From Deltaproteobacteria bacterium (lineage in GTDB: Bacteria > Desulfobacterota > GWC2-55-46 > DRQE01), in contig WGEY01000038.1 of NCBI GenBank assembly GCA_015492495.1, positions 1 through 51,511 on the forward strand: a stretch of 51,511 bases of DNA, given 5' to 3'. The notes under the pieces are model-generated. The model worked only from the letters and a program-made list of their open reading frames with translations. It made no database searches and was not told where the DNA came from. Both the position numbers and the translations under genes were made by a program. Shown here in pieces: positions 36,993 through 46,087 of this stretch (its first letter is position 1; each line of letters begins with the position of its first letter).

Positions 36993-38198
36993 GTGGAAAA
37001 ACTTTCCGTTGAATTCATCAGGAACATCCCCATACATGAGCAGGCCGTAGAGATCGTGGAGAGAAAGGGTACAGGGCACCCGGACTACATCTGCGACGCG
37101 GTTATGGAGAGCATATCCGTTACGCTCAGCAGGGTATACATGAAGGAGTTCGGCGACGTCCTCCATCACAATATCGACAAGGGGCTTCTCGTGGCCGGGG
37201 AGGTCGAGAAGCGGTTCGGAGGCGGCAGGGTCGTAACCCCCATGGAACTTGTCATAGGCGACAGGGCGACATTCAAGGCGGGAAGAAAGAAGATACCGGT
37301 GGCCGAGATAGCCGATGAAGCCATCAGACGCTGGGTCGGAGAGAACCTGAGGAGCGTTGATCCCGAAAGGCACATAAGGACGAGGGTGGTGCTCAAGCCG
37401 GGCTCGGTAGAGCTTGCCGATATCTTCTCTGAAAGGGGAAGGGTTAAAAAGGCCAATGACACGTCGGCGGCGGTGGGTTATGCGCCGTTCACACCTACTG
37501 AGAAGGCCGTGTACGAGTGCGAGAGGTTCCTCAACTCACCGGCATTCAAGACCACCTTTCCCGAGAGCGGTGAGGATGTCAAGGTCATGGGCTTCAGGGA
37601 CCGCGACGAGCTGGATCTGACCGTGGCCATGCCGCTTCTTGCGGGCATGGTGAGGAGCGAGAAGGAGTACTTCAACAGAAAGAAGGAGATAGTCGAGGCG
37701 CTGAAGAAGTTCATGCGGGGGTTCCCGTTCAGGAAGGTGACGGTAAACTACAACACGCTCGATGAGCCGGGAAAGGGGATAAGCGGCGTCTATCTCTCGC
37801 TCCTCGGTACATCCGCCGAGGACGCCGACTCCGGACAGGTGGGCCGCGGCAACAGGGTCAACGGGGTCATATCCCTGAACAGGCCCATGTCCACCGAGGC
37901 CGCCGCCGGAAAGAACCCGACGAGCCACGTGGGCAAGGTCTACAATGTTCTTGCACACCGCATGGCACGGGAGATATACGAGAGGAACAGCGGGATCGCC
38001 GAGGTCTACGTGTGGCTCGTAAGCCAGATAGGTCAGCCCATAGACGATCCTAAAAAGATCTCGGTACATATCGTGCCTGCCGGGCCCCTGAGCTACAACG
38101 ACATAAAGAAGGATGTCCAGGCGATCGTGTGCGAGTTCCTTTCCGGGATAGAACTCTTCACCGGTGAGCTTACACGCGGAGAATATCCTGTATGTTAG
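36993..38198 (+). CDS. Archaeal-type S-adenosylmethionine synthetase
   Basis: Methionine adenosyltransferase makes SAM from methionine and ATP. The sequence is of the archaeal family, not bacterial MetK: EIVERKGTGHPDYICD, LHHNIDKGLLVAGE, VNYNTLDEPGKGISGVYLS, GTSAEDADSGQVGRGN and AAAGKNPTSHVGKVYN are its landmarks. Bacterial MetK motifs (GHPDKxxD with GAGDQG) are absent. At about 401 residues it has the archaeal length. The start is taken as a GTG at 36993 with GAGGTG about eight bases upstream; the TTG at 36978 would add five residues. Whether the genome also has bacterial MetK cannot be seen. Transfer from archaea or an ancient retention are both possible; codon use looks like the neighbours, so any transfer is old. 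Confidence 0.92.
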   Translation: MEKLSVEFIRNIPIHEQAVEIVERKGTGHPDYICDAVMESISVTLSRVYMKEFGDVLHHNIDKGLLVAGEVEKRFGGGRVVTPMELVIGDRATFKAGRKKIPVAEIADEAIRRWVGENLRSVDPERHIRTRVVLKPGSVELADIFSERGRVKKANDTSAAVGYAPFTPTEKAVYECERFLNSPAFKTTFPESGEDVKVMGFRDRDELDLTVAMPLLAGMVRSEKEYFNRKKEIVEALKKFMRGFPFRKVTVNYNTLDEPGKGISGVYLSLLGTSAEDADSGQVGRGNRVNGVISLNRPMSTEAAAGKNPTSHVGKVYNVLAHRMAREIYERNSGIAEVYVWLVSQIGQPIDDPKKISVHIVPAGPLSYNDIKKDVQAIVCEFLSGIELFTGELTRGEYPVC

Positions 38199-38243
38199 TC
38201 CGGCGGCGCGCCCTTGAAACCACACTGTGAGGGAGGTTACCCG

Positions 38244-38618
38244 ATGAGTGAGAAGAGCAATGAGCGGTGCATGAAGCTCAAAAAGAACCTGCTCGAGAAG
38301 AAGAGGGAGTTGTGGATAAAGGTGAGGGACGAGTACTTCAGGAAGCTCGGCAAGGAGTATAACGACCAGTTCTCCAACCCGCAGGACATGGAGGATCTTT
38401 CGCTCGTAGACCTTATTGAGGACACCGGGTTGAAGATCGCTGATATACACAAGGAGCAGCTTGTTCAGATGGAAGACGCGTTGAGGAAGCTGGAGGAGGG
38501 TACATACGGTATCTGTGACGAGTGCGGCGTGGAGATAGACGAGGAGAGGCTCGAGGTCATGCCCTTCACAACCCTGTGTGTGAGGTGCCAGGAGAAGAGA
38601 GAAGGCATGCAGGGTTGA
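38244..38618 (+). CDS. DksA/TraR-type zinc-finger protein
   Basis: The 124-residue protein has an N-terminal coiled coil (KLKKNLLEKKRELWIKVRDE and on) and a C-terminal four-cysteine zinc finger, CDECGVEIDEERLEVMPFTTLCVRCQE. DksA-family proteins enter the secondary channel of RNA polymerase and change promoter response to ppGpp. The coiled coil here is shorter than in E. coli DksA, and the acidic tip residues cannot be assigned with certainty, so it may be a DksA-like protein with another role. GGGAGG lies about eight bases before the ATG at 38244. Presence of a Ppx/GppA protein in the window gives a loose ppGpp link. Confidence 0.85.
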   Translation: MSEKSNERCMKLKKNLLEKKRELWIKVRDEYFRKLGKEYNDQFSNPQDMEDLSLVDLIEDTGLKIADIHKEQLVQMEDALRKLEEGTYGICDECGVEIDEERLEVMPFTTLCVRCQEKREGMQG

Positions 38619-38692
38619 TGTGCCGATCCGCTGTAAGGAAGTATCTTCTACATTCGCCCGCGTTCCCCGTAGCAAGCTGTTGGAGAACGCCT

Positions 38693-38717
38693 GCCTGTCA
38701 AGGGACGGCAGACAGGC
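38693..38717 (+). promoter_or_regulatory. Hairpin before the radical SAM start codon
   Basis: GCCTGTC (38693-38699) and GACAGGC (38711-38717) are perfect 7-base arms around an 11-base loop. The weak ribosome binding site (AGG at 38714-38716) lies in the 3' arm, eight bases before the ATG at 38725, so folding could limit translation. Confidence 0.35.
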
Positions 38718-38724
38718 GCTTGTT

Positions 38725-39642
38725 ATGCGTTTTCAACCGTCGTACATAAGGCTTTATGAGACAGGAGAGCTCGCCGGGAGGATAGAGTCGCTCGACCGTA
38801 TCCTCAAGGAGTGCGTCATATGTCCGCGCAGGTGCAGAGTCGACCGTACGGTCTGCGAGAGGGGGGTGTGCGGTGTCGGCACGCTGCCCGTGGTGTCGAG
38901 CCACAACCCCCACTTCGGCGAGGAGCCGCCCCTTGTCGGCTGGGGAGGGAGCGGCACCATATTCATGACCTACTGCAACCTTAAGTGCGTCTTCTGCCAG
39001 AACTACGACATCAGCCACCTCGGGTACGGCGAAGAGGTGTCCTGCGGAGAGCTGGCGGCGATGATGCTCGAGCTGCAGGAGAGCGGTTGCCACAACATAA
39101 ACTTCGTCACACCCACCCACCAGATAGCCCAGATAGTCAGGAGCCTTCCCCTGGCCGTAGAAAAGGGGCTTAAGCTCCCTCTCGTGTACAACTGCGGGGG
39201 TTACGAGGCCGTGGAGACAATAAGGTTCCTTGACGGGATATTCGACATATACATGCCGGACATCAAGTACGGCGACGACGAGGCGGCCGCGCGGTATTCC
39301 GGGGCAAAGGACTACGTGGAGCGGTGCCGGGAGTCGGTGAAGGAGATGCACAGGCAGGTGGGCGACCTTGTGGTGGACAGCCGCGGGATCGCACAGAGGG
39401 GGCTCATCATAAGGCACCTCGTCATGCCGGACGGCGTTGCAGGGACGCGGGAGGTCATGCGCTTTATAGCCAGGGAGATTTCGAGAAACTCGTATGTAAA
39501 CATCATGGATCAGTACAGGCCCTGTTTCAAGGCCTTTGACCATCCCCCACTCGACAGGCGCATTACACCGGAGGAGTTTGACGAGGCCCTGAGCATCGCC
39601 CGGGAGGAAGGCATAACGAGGCTGGCCGGTATTACGGAGTAA
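38725..39642 (+). CDS. Radical SAM protein, PflA-like (PflX/AmmeMemo type)
   Basis: The protein is about 305 residues. The radical SAM cluster motif is YCNLKCVFCQNYDIS (CxxxCxxC). Upstream lies a second cysteine set, CVICPRRCRVDRTV and ERGVCGVG, typical of the pyruvate formate-lyase-activating-enzyme-like PflX and AmmeMemoRadiSam groups. The ATG at 38725 gives the usual start MRFQPSYIRLYETGEL; the open frame from 38620 adds sequence without family character. The substrate is unknown. Its neighbours (DksA-like gene, Nudix gene) do not define a pathway. Confidence 0.85.
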   Translation: MRFQPSYIRLYETGELAGRIESLDRILKECVICPRRCRVDRTVCERGVCGVGTLPVVSSHNPHFGEEPPLVGWGGSGTIFMTYCNLKCVFCQNYDISHLGYGEEVSCGELAAMMLELQESGCHNINFVTPTHQIAQIVRSLPLAVEKGLKLPLVYNCGGYEAVETIRFLDGIFDIYMPDIKYGDDEAAARYSGAKDYVERCRESVKEMHRQVGDLVVDSRGIAQRGLIIRHLVMPDGVAGTREVMRFIAREISRNSYVNIMDQYRPCFKAFDHPPLDRRITPEEFDEALSIAREEGITRLAGITE

Positions 39643-39664
39643 GAAGAGTGCTCGGAGGAGACGG

Positions 39665-40144
39665 GTGCCGAAGGCTGGTGGTGACAGGATAAGGACGGAG
39701 CGTCGGAGATCCTCCGGCGGCGTGGTGTTCAGAAGAAGGAACGGCAGGGTAGAGGTCGCGCTGGTTCTGGTTGAGAGCAGGAAGGGCAGGGTGTGGTGTC
39801 TGCCCAAGGGGCTCGTCGAAGCGGGAGAGAGCCACGAGTCGGCCGCCGTTCGGGAGGTCAGGGAGGAGACGGGGCTTGACGGAGGAAAGGTACTTGAGAA
39901 GATCGACGATGTAAGGTATTTTTATTGTCTCAAGGAAGGCAACCGGACGGTGCGTGTGTTGAAGACGGTTTCGTTCTTCCTCATGGAGTATACTGGCGGT
40001 GATACCAGGGACCACGACCGGGAGGTTGTGGACTCCAGATGGTTTACGCTGGACGATGCCTTGGAGTCCGTTGCCTATGGCGACGAAAGGAAGATCCTGG
40101 AGATGGCGAAGCAACTGCTTGAAGACCGTCGGAAAGGTGCATGA
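39665..40144 (+). CDS. Nudix hydrolase
   Basis: Nudix enzymes hydrolyse nucleoside diphosphates linked to another group. The 159-residue protein carries the full Nudix box GLVEAGESHESAAVREVREE followed by TGL (G-x5-E-x7-REVxEExGU). SSGGVVFRRRNGRVEVALVLVE upstream and WCLPKGLVE match the Ap4A-hydrolase/MutT-like groups. The exact substrate cannot be named. It begins at a GTG at 39665 with GGAGGAG a few bases upstream and lies 22 bases after the radical SAM gene. Confidence 0.88.
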   Translation: MPKAGGDRIRTERRRSSGGVVFRRRNGRVEVALVLVESRKGRVWCLPKGLVEAGESHESAAVREVREETGLDGGKVLEKIDDVRYFYCLKEGNRTVRVLKTVSFFLMEYTGGDTRDHDREVVDSRWFTLDDALESVAYGDERKILEMAKQLLEDRRKGA

Positions 40145-40149
40145 AGGAC

Positions 40150-40178
40150 TTGTTATTTTGGTGATTTTGGGTTATGTT
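40150..40178 (+). promoter_or_regulatory. Sigma70-type promoter for purL-purF
   Basis: TTGTTA (40150-40155) and TATGTT (40173-40178) are separated by 17 bases in an A/T-rich gap 49 bases before purL. No PurR-like palindrome or purine riboswitch was recognised. Confidence 0.5.
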
Positions 40179-40226
40179 AGTGCTACTTTTCAAGCTGGAC
40201 GCCACTGTGACGCATAGAGAAGGTTA

Positions 40227-42428
40227 ATGGAGATTACAGAAGAGATAGTTGGTGAGCACGGGCTTACCAAGGACGAGTATGCAAGGATCATAGAATGTCT
40301 CGGAAGGGAACCGAATATAGTTGAACTCGGTATATTCTCCGTCATGTGGAGCGAGCACTGCTCCTACAAGTCTTCGAGAAGGCATCTAAAGAAGTTTCCC
40401 ACCTCCGCCCCCCATGTGCTCCAGGGTCCCGGAGAGAACGCCGGTATCGTGGACATAGGGGACGGGCTTGCGGTGGCCTTCAAGATGGAAAGCCACAATC
40501 ACCCCTCCTTCATCGAGCCCTATCAGGGCGCTGCGACCGGGGTCGGCGGCATCCTGAGGGATATCTTCACCATGGGGGCAAGGCCCGTGGCCTCGCTCAA
40601 TTCCCTGCGCTTCGGCTCTCCGGAAAACCCGAGGACCCGTTACCTGCTCGAAGGTGTCGTCGAGGGTATCGCCGACTACGGCAACTGCATTGGTGTGCCC
40701 ACGGTCGGAGGCGAGGTGTACTTCCACGAATGCTACGACGGTAACTGCCTTGTGAACGCGATGACCGTGGGGATAGTGAAGAGGGGCAGGATATTCAGGG
40801 GAAGCGCCTCCGGTGCCGGAAACCCCGTCATATACGTGGGGGCGCGTACCGGCAGGGACGGCATTCACGGCGCCACCATGGCAAGCGATGTCTTCGGAGA
40901 GGGGGGCGAGGAGAGGAGGCCCACGGTGCAGGTCGGCGATCCCTTTACCGAGAAGTTGCTGCTCGAGGCGTGTCTGGAGGTCTTCAGGACCGACTATGTC
41001 GTGGGCATACAGGATATGGGTGCAGCCGGGCTTACCTCGTCGAGCGTAGAGATGGCCTCGCGCGCCGGGACCGGTATTGAGATAGACTGCGCCCTCGTGC
41101 CCCGGAGGGAAGAGGGCATGACACCCTATGAGCTCATGCTCTCCGAGTCACAGGAGAGGATGCTGCTTGTGGTCAGGAGGGGCTGTGAGGACGCGGTGAT
41201 GGAGATATTCAGGAAGTGGGACCTCGAGGCATGCGTCATAGGCAGGGTTACCGACACCGGAAGGCTCAGGGTCATGGACGGCACCGCCGTGGCGGCGGAT
41301 ATCCCGATAGCGGCCCTCACCGACGAGGCCCCTCAGTACGAGAGGCCCTCAAAGAGGCCGGGCTGGCAGGATGAGGTCACCCGGCTTGAGATCGGATCTG
41401 TTTCCGTGCCTGACGACCTTAACGGTGTGCTCCTTAGGCTTTTGTCGTCGCTCAACCTCTGCGACAGGGGGTGGATATACACCCAGTACGATCACATGGT
41501 CAGGACCGATACGGTCGTGCCGCCCGGCTCGGATTCGGCGGTCATAAGGATAAAGGGAACCACGAAGGCGCTTGCGATGACCGTGGACTGCAACTCGCGC
41601 TACTGCTTTCTTGATCCCTTCACCGGGGGTGCGATCGCCGTGGCCGAGGCCGCACGCAACGTCACCGTGTCAGGCGCCAGACCCCTGGCCCTTACGGATT
41701 GCCTCAACTTCGGGAACCCCGAAAGGCCCGAGGTGATGTGGCAGTTCGAGAACTCGATCCTCGGCATGAGAGAGGCATGCCTCAAACTCGCTATCCCGGT
41801 TGTGAGCGGCAACGTGAGCTTCTACAACGAGACCTCGGGCAATGCCGTGTACCCCACACCGACCGTGGGCATGGTGGGGCTCCTCGATGACATAGAAAAG
41901 CGTACCACCCAGTGGTTCAAGGACGAAGGTGATCTCATAGCCTTGCTCGGAGCAACCCTCGAAGAGATAGGCGGCAGCGAATACCTCAAGGTCGTACATT
42001 CCCTCGACAGGGGACTGCCGCCGCGGATAGACCTTGACACCGAGAAAAAGGTGCAGCATGCTTGTAGGGATGCCATAGCGGGTGGTATAATCAAGTCAGC
42101 CCACGATGTGTCCGAGGGAGGCCTGGCGGTCGCGCTTGCAGAGGCATGCCTCTCTCCTTCCACCCCTGTAGGGGCGACGGTGGAGCTGCAAGGTGGAGAC
42201 ATCAGGGAAGACGCCCTTCTATTCGGTGAGAGCCAGTCGAGGATCATAATAAGCCTTGAAGAAAAAGACCTTGAGAGGATGAAGGGGATCGCGGCTGCAA
42301 ACGGCGCGCCCTTCACCGTGATAGGCCGTGTTGGCGGCGGTTCGCTCAGGATCAAGGGCCTCATAGATCTCAAGGTAAAGGAGCTTCATGAGGCGCGCTC
42401 CGGCGTCATCGAAGACTTCGTCAAATAA
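40227..42428 (+). CDS. purL: FGAM synthase subunit PurL (small type)
   Basis: PurL converts formylglycinamide ribonucleotide to the amidine with ATP and ammonia. At 733 residues it is the small type that needs PurQ (glutaminase) and PurS, neither of which lies in the window. Signatures are [16 protein letters not shown] near the start, [20 protein letters not shown], and repeated AIR-synthase-like halves, the second with [23 protein letters not shown] lies just before the ATG. purF follows 27 bases downstream, so the two are one unit. Confidence 0.96.
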   Translation: MEITEEIVGEHGLTKDEYARIIECLGREPNIVELGIFSVMWSEHCSYKSSRRHLKKFPTSAPHVLQGPGENAGIVDIGDGLAVAFKMESHNHPSFIEPYQGAATGVGGILRDIFTMGARPVASLNSLRFGSPENPRTRYLLEGVVEGIADYGNCIGVPTVGGEVYFHECYDGNCLVNAMTVGIVKRGRIFRGSASGAGNPVIYVGARTGRDGIHGATMASDVFGEGGEERRPTVQVGDPFTEKLLLEACLEVFRTDYVVGIQDMGAAGLTSSSVEMASRAGTGIEIDCALVPRREEGMTPYELMLSESQERMLLVVRRGCEDAVMEIFRKWDLEACVIGRVTDTGRLRVMDGTAVAADIPIAALTDEAPQYERPSKRPGWQDEVTRLEIGSVSVPDDLNGVLLRLLSSLNLCDRGWIYTQYDHMVRTDTVVPPGSDSAVIRIKGTTKALAMTVDCNSRYCFLDPFTGGAIAVAEAARNVTVSGARPLALTDCLNFGNPERPEVMWQFENSILGMREACLKLAIPVVSGNVSFYNETSGNAVYPTPTVGMVGLLDDIEKRTTQWFKDEGDLIALLGATLEEIGGSEYLKVVHSLDRGLPPRIDLDTEKKVQHACRDAIAGGIIKSAHDVSEGGLAVALAEACLSPSTPVGATVELQGGDIREDALLFGESQSRIIISLEEKDLERMKGIAAANGAPFTVIGRVGGGSLRIKGLIDLKVKELHEARSGVIEDFVK

Positions 42429-42455
42429 GTCCGTTTTTTCACGGGTGTAGGTACC

Positions 42456-43856
42456 ATGTTCGATAAGTACAAAGACGAGTGCGGCGTGGTGGGCATCTAT
42501 AACCACCCGGAGGCATCCAACATCGCCTATCTCGGGCTCTACGCGCTCCAGCACAGGGGACAGGAGAGCGCCGGGATAGCGTCGACCGACTCAAGGATCA
42601 TATATTCACACAAGGACATGGGGCTTGTCGCCGATATCTTCCGTCAGGAGGTGCTCGACAGCCTGCCGGGCACATCGGCCATAGGGCACGTCAGGTATTC
42701 AACCGCGGGCGACTCCCACATAAGGAACGCGCAGCCGTTCGTGGTGGATTATGCGCGCGGCAGCATAGCCATAGCGCACAACGGCCACCTGGTAAACGCC
42801 GGAATGCTGAGGGATGAGCTCGAGGCATACGGCTCCATATTCCAGTCGAGCATGGACACAGAGGTCATAATCCACCTTTTGGCCTCGTGCAAGGAAAACC
42901 ACATAGTGGACAGGCTCATATACGCCCTCGGAAAGGTCAAGGGCGCCTACTCTCTACTTTTACTTACAGAGAAGAGGCTTATCGCGGCAAGGGATCCGCA
43001 CGGCTTCAGGCCCCTTGTGCTGGGAAGGCTGAAGGAGGGTTGGGTCGTGGCCTCGGAGACCTGTGCCTTTGATCTTATTGAGGCGGAGTACATAAGGGAG
43101 ATCGATCCCGGCGAGATACTCGTTATAAACGAGAAGGGGTTGACCTCCCACAGGCCGTTCGAGAAGGTATCGTATACCCCTTGCATATTCGAGTTCATAT
43201 ACTTTGCAAGGCCGGACAGTTGCATCTTCGGCGCCAATGTCTACGAGGTGCGGAAAAACCTCGGCAGGGTGCTCGCCGAGGAGCACGGGGCGGAGGCGGA
43301 TATCGTATTGCCCGTTCCGGACTCCGGGCTCCCCGCCGCCGTTGGGTATGCCGAGGCATCGGGGCTGCCCTTTGAGATGGGCCTTGTCAGGAATCACTAC
43401 GTTGGCAGGACCTTCATAGAGCCCAGGGACTCCATACGGCACTTCGGGGTGAAGATAAAGCTCAATGCGATAAGGGAGGTCATAGGCGGCAAGAGGGTGG
43501 TGGTGGTCGATGACTCCATCGTCAGGGGTACTACGAGCCGCAAGATCATAAAGATGATACGGAGCGCAGGGGCAAAGGAGGTGCACCTGAGGATAAGCTC
43601 CCCCCCTACTATATCTCCATGCTTCTACGGTATCGACACACCCACCAAGGAGGAGCTCATCGCGTCGTCGCACAACGTCGAGGAGATCAACAGGTTCGTG
43701 ACCTCGGACACGCTGGGCTATCTGAGCATCGAGGGCATGTACCGCGCCGTGAAGGACGCCGGGGGGGGCTTCTGTGACGCCTGTTTTACGGGAAAGTATC
43801 CGGTGGATGTAACGGAGGACCGCAAGGCCGCCCCTCAGATGGTGCTGTTCAAGTGA
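42456..43856 (+). CDS. purF: Amidophosphoribosyltransferase PurF
   Basis: PurF makes phosphoribosylamine from PRPP and glutamine, the first committed step of purine synthesis. A short propeptide (MFDKYKDE) precedes the nucleophile C9, as in Bacillus-type enzymes that mature by cleavage. The N-terminal Ntn glutaminase ([20 protein letters not shown]) is followed by the phosphoribosyltransferase domain with [16 protein letters not shown]. Cysteines in DSCIFG, SPCFYG and GFCDACFTG fit the 4Fe-4S form. It is 466 residues long. A hairpin GCGGGC/GCCCGC (about 43872-43896) follows without a T run. Confidence 0.96.
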   Translation: MFDKYKDECGVVGIYNHPEASNIAYLGLYALQHRGQESAGIASTDSRIIYSHKDMGLVADIFRQEVLDSLPGTSAIGHVRYSTAGDSHIRNAQPFVVDYARGSIAIAHNGHLVNAGMLRDELEAYGSIFQSSMDTEVIIHLLASCKENHIVDRLIYALGKVKGAYSLLLLTEKRLIAARDPHGFRPLVLGRLKEGWVVASETCAFDLIEAEYIREIDPGEILVINEKGLTSHRPFEKVSYTPCIFEFIYFARPDSCIFGANVYEVRKNLGRVLAEEHGAEADIVLPVPDSGLPAAVGYAEASGLPFEMGLVRNHYVGRTFIEPRDSIRHFGVKIKLNAIREVIGGKRVVVVDDSIVRGTTSRKIIKMIRSAGAKEVHLRISSPPTISPCFYGIDTPTKEELIASSHNVEEINRFVTSDTLGYLSIEGMYRAVKDAGGGFCDACFTGKYPVDVTEDRKAAPQMVLFK

Positions 43857-43962
43857 AGACGTAAAAACCCTGCGGGCGCACTCCACGTAAGCCCGCTCGG
43901 GGCTGGACCGCTGTACCGCCTTACCGGTCGAGAATCAGCCCCTTGACCGTTCTCCGGACGAG

Positions 43963-44697
43963 GTGAAGGTGAGAAAGATATTGCCTGACGCACGTTACAC
44001 CGCATCCATCTGCCTGGGGCTCGTGTTCCTTATGGTCGTTTTTGCCGCTGGCTGCACAAGGAGGCCTGTGTCACCGCCGTCGCAGGAGCGGTCCTCGTAT
44101 TACCAGACGCTCGACGAGTGGACCAGGAGCACGAAGGTCTTCGAGGGGTTCGAGTCCAGGCTCTATATCTACGCCACATACAAGTCCATGGACTTTAGAA
44201 AGGCGTACATAGATGAATACGCGGAGCGGTACCAGCTTGAAGACGACTACAAGAACGCCCTGCTGGAGAGGGAGTCACTGCTCAACCAGAAGTACAACGA
44301 GTTCTTCATATCGGCCTTCACCCCGGTCGACGAGTGGAACGACTTTGACAAGAGGGGCTCCATCTGGCGCCTATACCTTTCGGACAACAACGGGTTGAGG
44401 GTCGAGCCCCTGGAGATCAGGAAGGTCGATTCGAAAGATCCTGTCTACGGGGAGTTCTTTCCCTTCCTGGATCCATGGAGCCGTGGGTACTTGGTTCGCT
44501 TCCCGCGCTATGACTACAAGGGAAGGGGGCCTATCGGGGAAGAGAAGAGCGAGTACCTGAAGCTTACCGTGACCGGCATCAAGGGCCGCGGTGAGCTCGT
44601 ATGGTCTTTGAAGCCTGACAGGCAGGCAGGAGGCATCAAAGGTGGTCCGGATCCTGTAGATGGAGTGCTTAAGAAGGGCCATGGTGATGCACCTTGA
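43963..44697 (+). CDS. Lipoprotein of unknown function
   Basis: The 244-residue protein has a lipoprotein signal (basic start, ICLGLVFLMVVFAAGC lipobox). The mature part opens with Ser/Pro-rich sequence, then a helical, charged region rich in Tyr and acidic residues (YYQTLDEWTRSTKVFEGF, SRLYIYATYKSMDFRKAYIDE). This is followed by a predicted beta-rich part (IWRLYLSDNNGLRVEPLEIRK). No family was recognised. Start choice is open: GTG at 43963, or GTG at 43969, behind GAGGTG. It lies about 106 bases after purF and may be separately transcribed. An outer-membrane location is plausible but unproven. Confidence 0.75.
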   Translation: MKVRKILPDARYTASICLGLVFLMVVFAAGCTRRPVSPPSQERSSYYQTLDEWTRSTKVFEGFESRLYIYATYKSMDFRKAYIDEYAERYQLEDDYKNALLERESLLNQKYNEFFISAFTPVDEWNDFDKRGSIWRLYLSDNNGLRVEPLEIRKVDSKDPVYGEFFPFLDPWSRGYLVRFPRYDYKGRGPIGEEKSEYLKLTVTGIKGRGELVWSLKPDRQAGGIKGGPDPVDGVLKKGHGDAP

Positions 44698-45026
44698 AGA
44701 CACACCCCCGTCAAGGCAGATCCCATCCGACGATAGAGGGCTTGGCGTATCCAGCCGTCTCGTTCATCTAGATCCCCATGCATCCTAACAAACCCCTCGG
44801 CGCAGCCTGATGAACATGCATAGCGAGCGCATTCCCCAAAGCCCGCTGCAGCGAATCTTCAATCAGCGGCCGCATATCGTACAGCTTTGTCTCGAGGTGA
44901 TAGGTTAGGGCACACAAGACCTCGAGTGGGTTGTGAGGGTTAGTTGTTTTTCAAGTTTACATCCGGTGTTAGTTTTGTCTCGGAATACGTTGAAATAAAA
45001 GGTTTTTTTGATGTATCGGTGGGTTT
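44698..45026. other. Noncoding stretch with repeat copy 6
   Basis: No gene is seen in these 329 bases. A repeat copy lies at 44811-44863 (listed separately). The last 90 bases are A/T-rich and probably hold the promoter of the THEP1-type gene, but no clear box pair was identified. Confidence 0.45.
44811..44863 (+). repeat. Extragenic palindromic repeat, copy 6 (compact form)
   Basis: This copy joins both family elements without the long insert: TGAACATGCATAGCGAGCGC (44811-44830) followed by ATTCCCCAAA and GCCCGCTGCAGCG then ATCTTCAATC. It is the clearest reference copy for alignment with 30967, 33882 (minus) and 48759. Confidence 0.65.
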
Positions 45027-45572
45027 GTGGGCAGGGTCGAGAACATACTCCTCACAGGGAGACCAGGTGTCGGCAAATCAACTCTCATAAAGCGCATCGT
45101 GGACAGGCTCAGGGACCTCGGGTATACAGGGATCGGCGGTTTTTACACGCTCGAGGTGAGGCGAGGCTGCAAACGCACGGGCTTCCGCATACATGCGCTC
45201 GACGGCAGGGAGGGCAGGCTCGCCGAAGCCGGGTTGGAAAGCCGGTACAGGCTCGGCAGGTACGGCATCGATATGGAGGAGTTCGAGCGGGTCGCCGTGG
45301 GGGCGCTTGAAGAGGCGGTGGAACGCGGCTATACTGTCATTATCGACGAGATAGGCTTCATGGAGCTGAAATCAAGGCGCTTCAGGGAACTGGTGGAGGA
45401 GGCGTTCGACGGTCCCTGTCCCGTTGTGGCTACGGTCATGCGTTCCCGCTGCCGGTTTGCGGACAGGTTAAAGGCGAGGGAGGATGTGAAGGTCATCGTC
45501 GTGAGGGTCGAAAACAGGGAACGCCTCGTGGACGATGTCGTAGATATACTCTTAAAAGGAGGAATGACGTGA
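45027..45572 (+). CDS. THEP1-type nucleoside-triphosphatase
   Basis: The protein is 181 residues. Walker A is LLTGRPGVGKST near the N-terminus and Walker B is VIIDEIGFMEL near residue 110. GGFYTLEVRRGCKRTGFRIHALDGREG matches the THEP1 family (NTPases described from thermophiles, also human NTPCR), which hydrolyse ATP, GTP and other NTPs slowly. The cellular role is unknown. The start is a GTG at 45027 with no strong ribosome binding site. The stop overlaps the start of the next gene as GTGA, so the two are translationally coupled. Confidence 0.88.
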   Translation: MGRVENILLTGRPGVGKSTLIKRIVDRLRDLGYTGIGGFYTLEVRRGCKRTGFRIHALDGREGRLAEAGLESRYRLGRYGIDMEEFERVAVGALEEAVERGYTVIIDEIGFMELKSRRFRELVEEAFDGPCPVVATVMRSRCRFADRLKAREDVKVIVVRVENRERLVDDVVDILLKGGMT

Positions 45573-46060
45573 ATAGGCTCCTTAATGATGTAAAGCCTGG
45601 TTTGATACTGGCATGCGCCACCCTTCTGTTCGGCATAGCTCTCGCCGTAATGTTCGGGGTCGCCGAGGACGCGATAAAGGATGCGATAGCCAAGGGTGTG
45701 GCTGCCCACCCTGCCCTGCATGATGCAAAGAGTCCGGCCAAGATCTGGCGCTGGTGGCAGAGGGCACACTTCCATGCGACAGGAATAGCCGCTTTCACCT
45801 TCGCACTAGTGGGTATAACGGCCCTTTCGGGGCTCAGGCCCGTTATGAAGAAGTTGACGTCACTGCTCCTCGGTCTCGGTGGGCTCTACCCGGTTTCGTG
45901 GCTCGTCATGGCGCTCCTGGCCCCTTCCATGGGCAGGAGCGCCGCACACAACGCACTCGGCGTGGAGGTCATGGTCTTTGTCGCCGTATTCGGCATGCTC
46001 TCCGGCCTGGGGCTTCTTTTTTCCAACATACTTCTCGGCTCGTTTTCCGAGAAGTGTTAG
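45569..46060 (+). CDS. Four-helix membrane protein of unknown function
   Basis: The 163-residue protein has four predicted transmembrane segments: LILACATLLFGIALAVMF, IAAFTFALVGITALSG, LTSLLLGLGGLYPVSWLVMA and VMVFVAVFGMLSGLGLLFS. A conserved-looking stretch WRWWQRAHFHATG has histidines beside the second helix that could bind a metal or haem. AAHNALG supplies another near the fourth. I do not recognise the family. The GTG start overlaps the stop of the THEP1-type gene, an odd partner for a membrane protein. It is convergent with the M16 protease gene, 27 bases apart. Confidence 0.7.
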   Translation: MNRLLNDVKPGLILACATLLFGIALAVMFGVAEDAIKDAIAKGVAAHPALHDAKSPAKIWRWWQRAHFHATGIAAFTFALVGITALSGLRPVMKKLTSLLLGLGGLYPVSWLVMALLAPSMGRSAAHNALGVEVMVFVAVFGMLSGLGLLFSNILLGSFSEKC

Positions 46061-46087
46061 AAGGTGTACCCCGCAGGCGCGGTGTCC

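Noticed and set aside
37536-38675. 379-codon minus-strand frame opposite the MAT and DksA-like genes
   Set aside because: Both plus-strand genes are clear and the antisense product has no recognisable motif or ribosome binding site logic.
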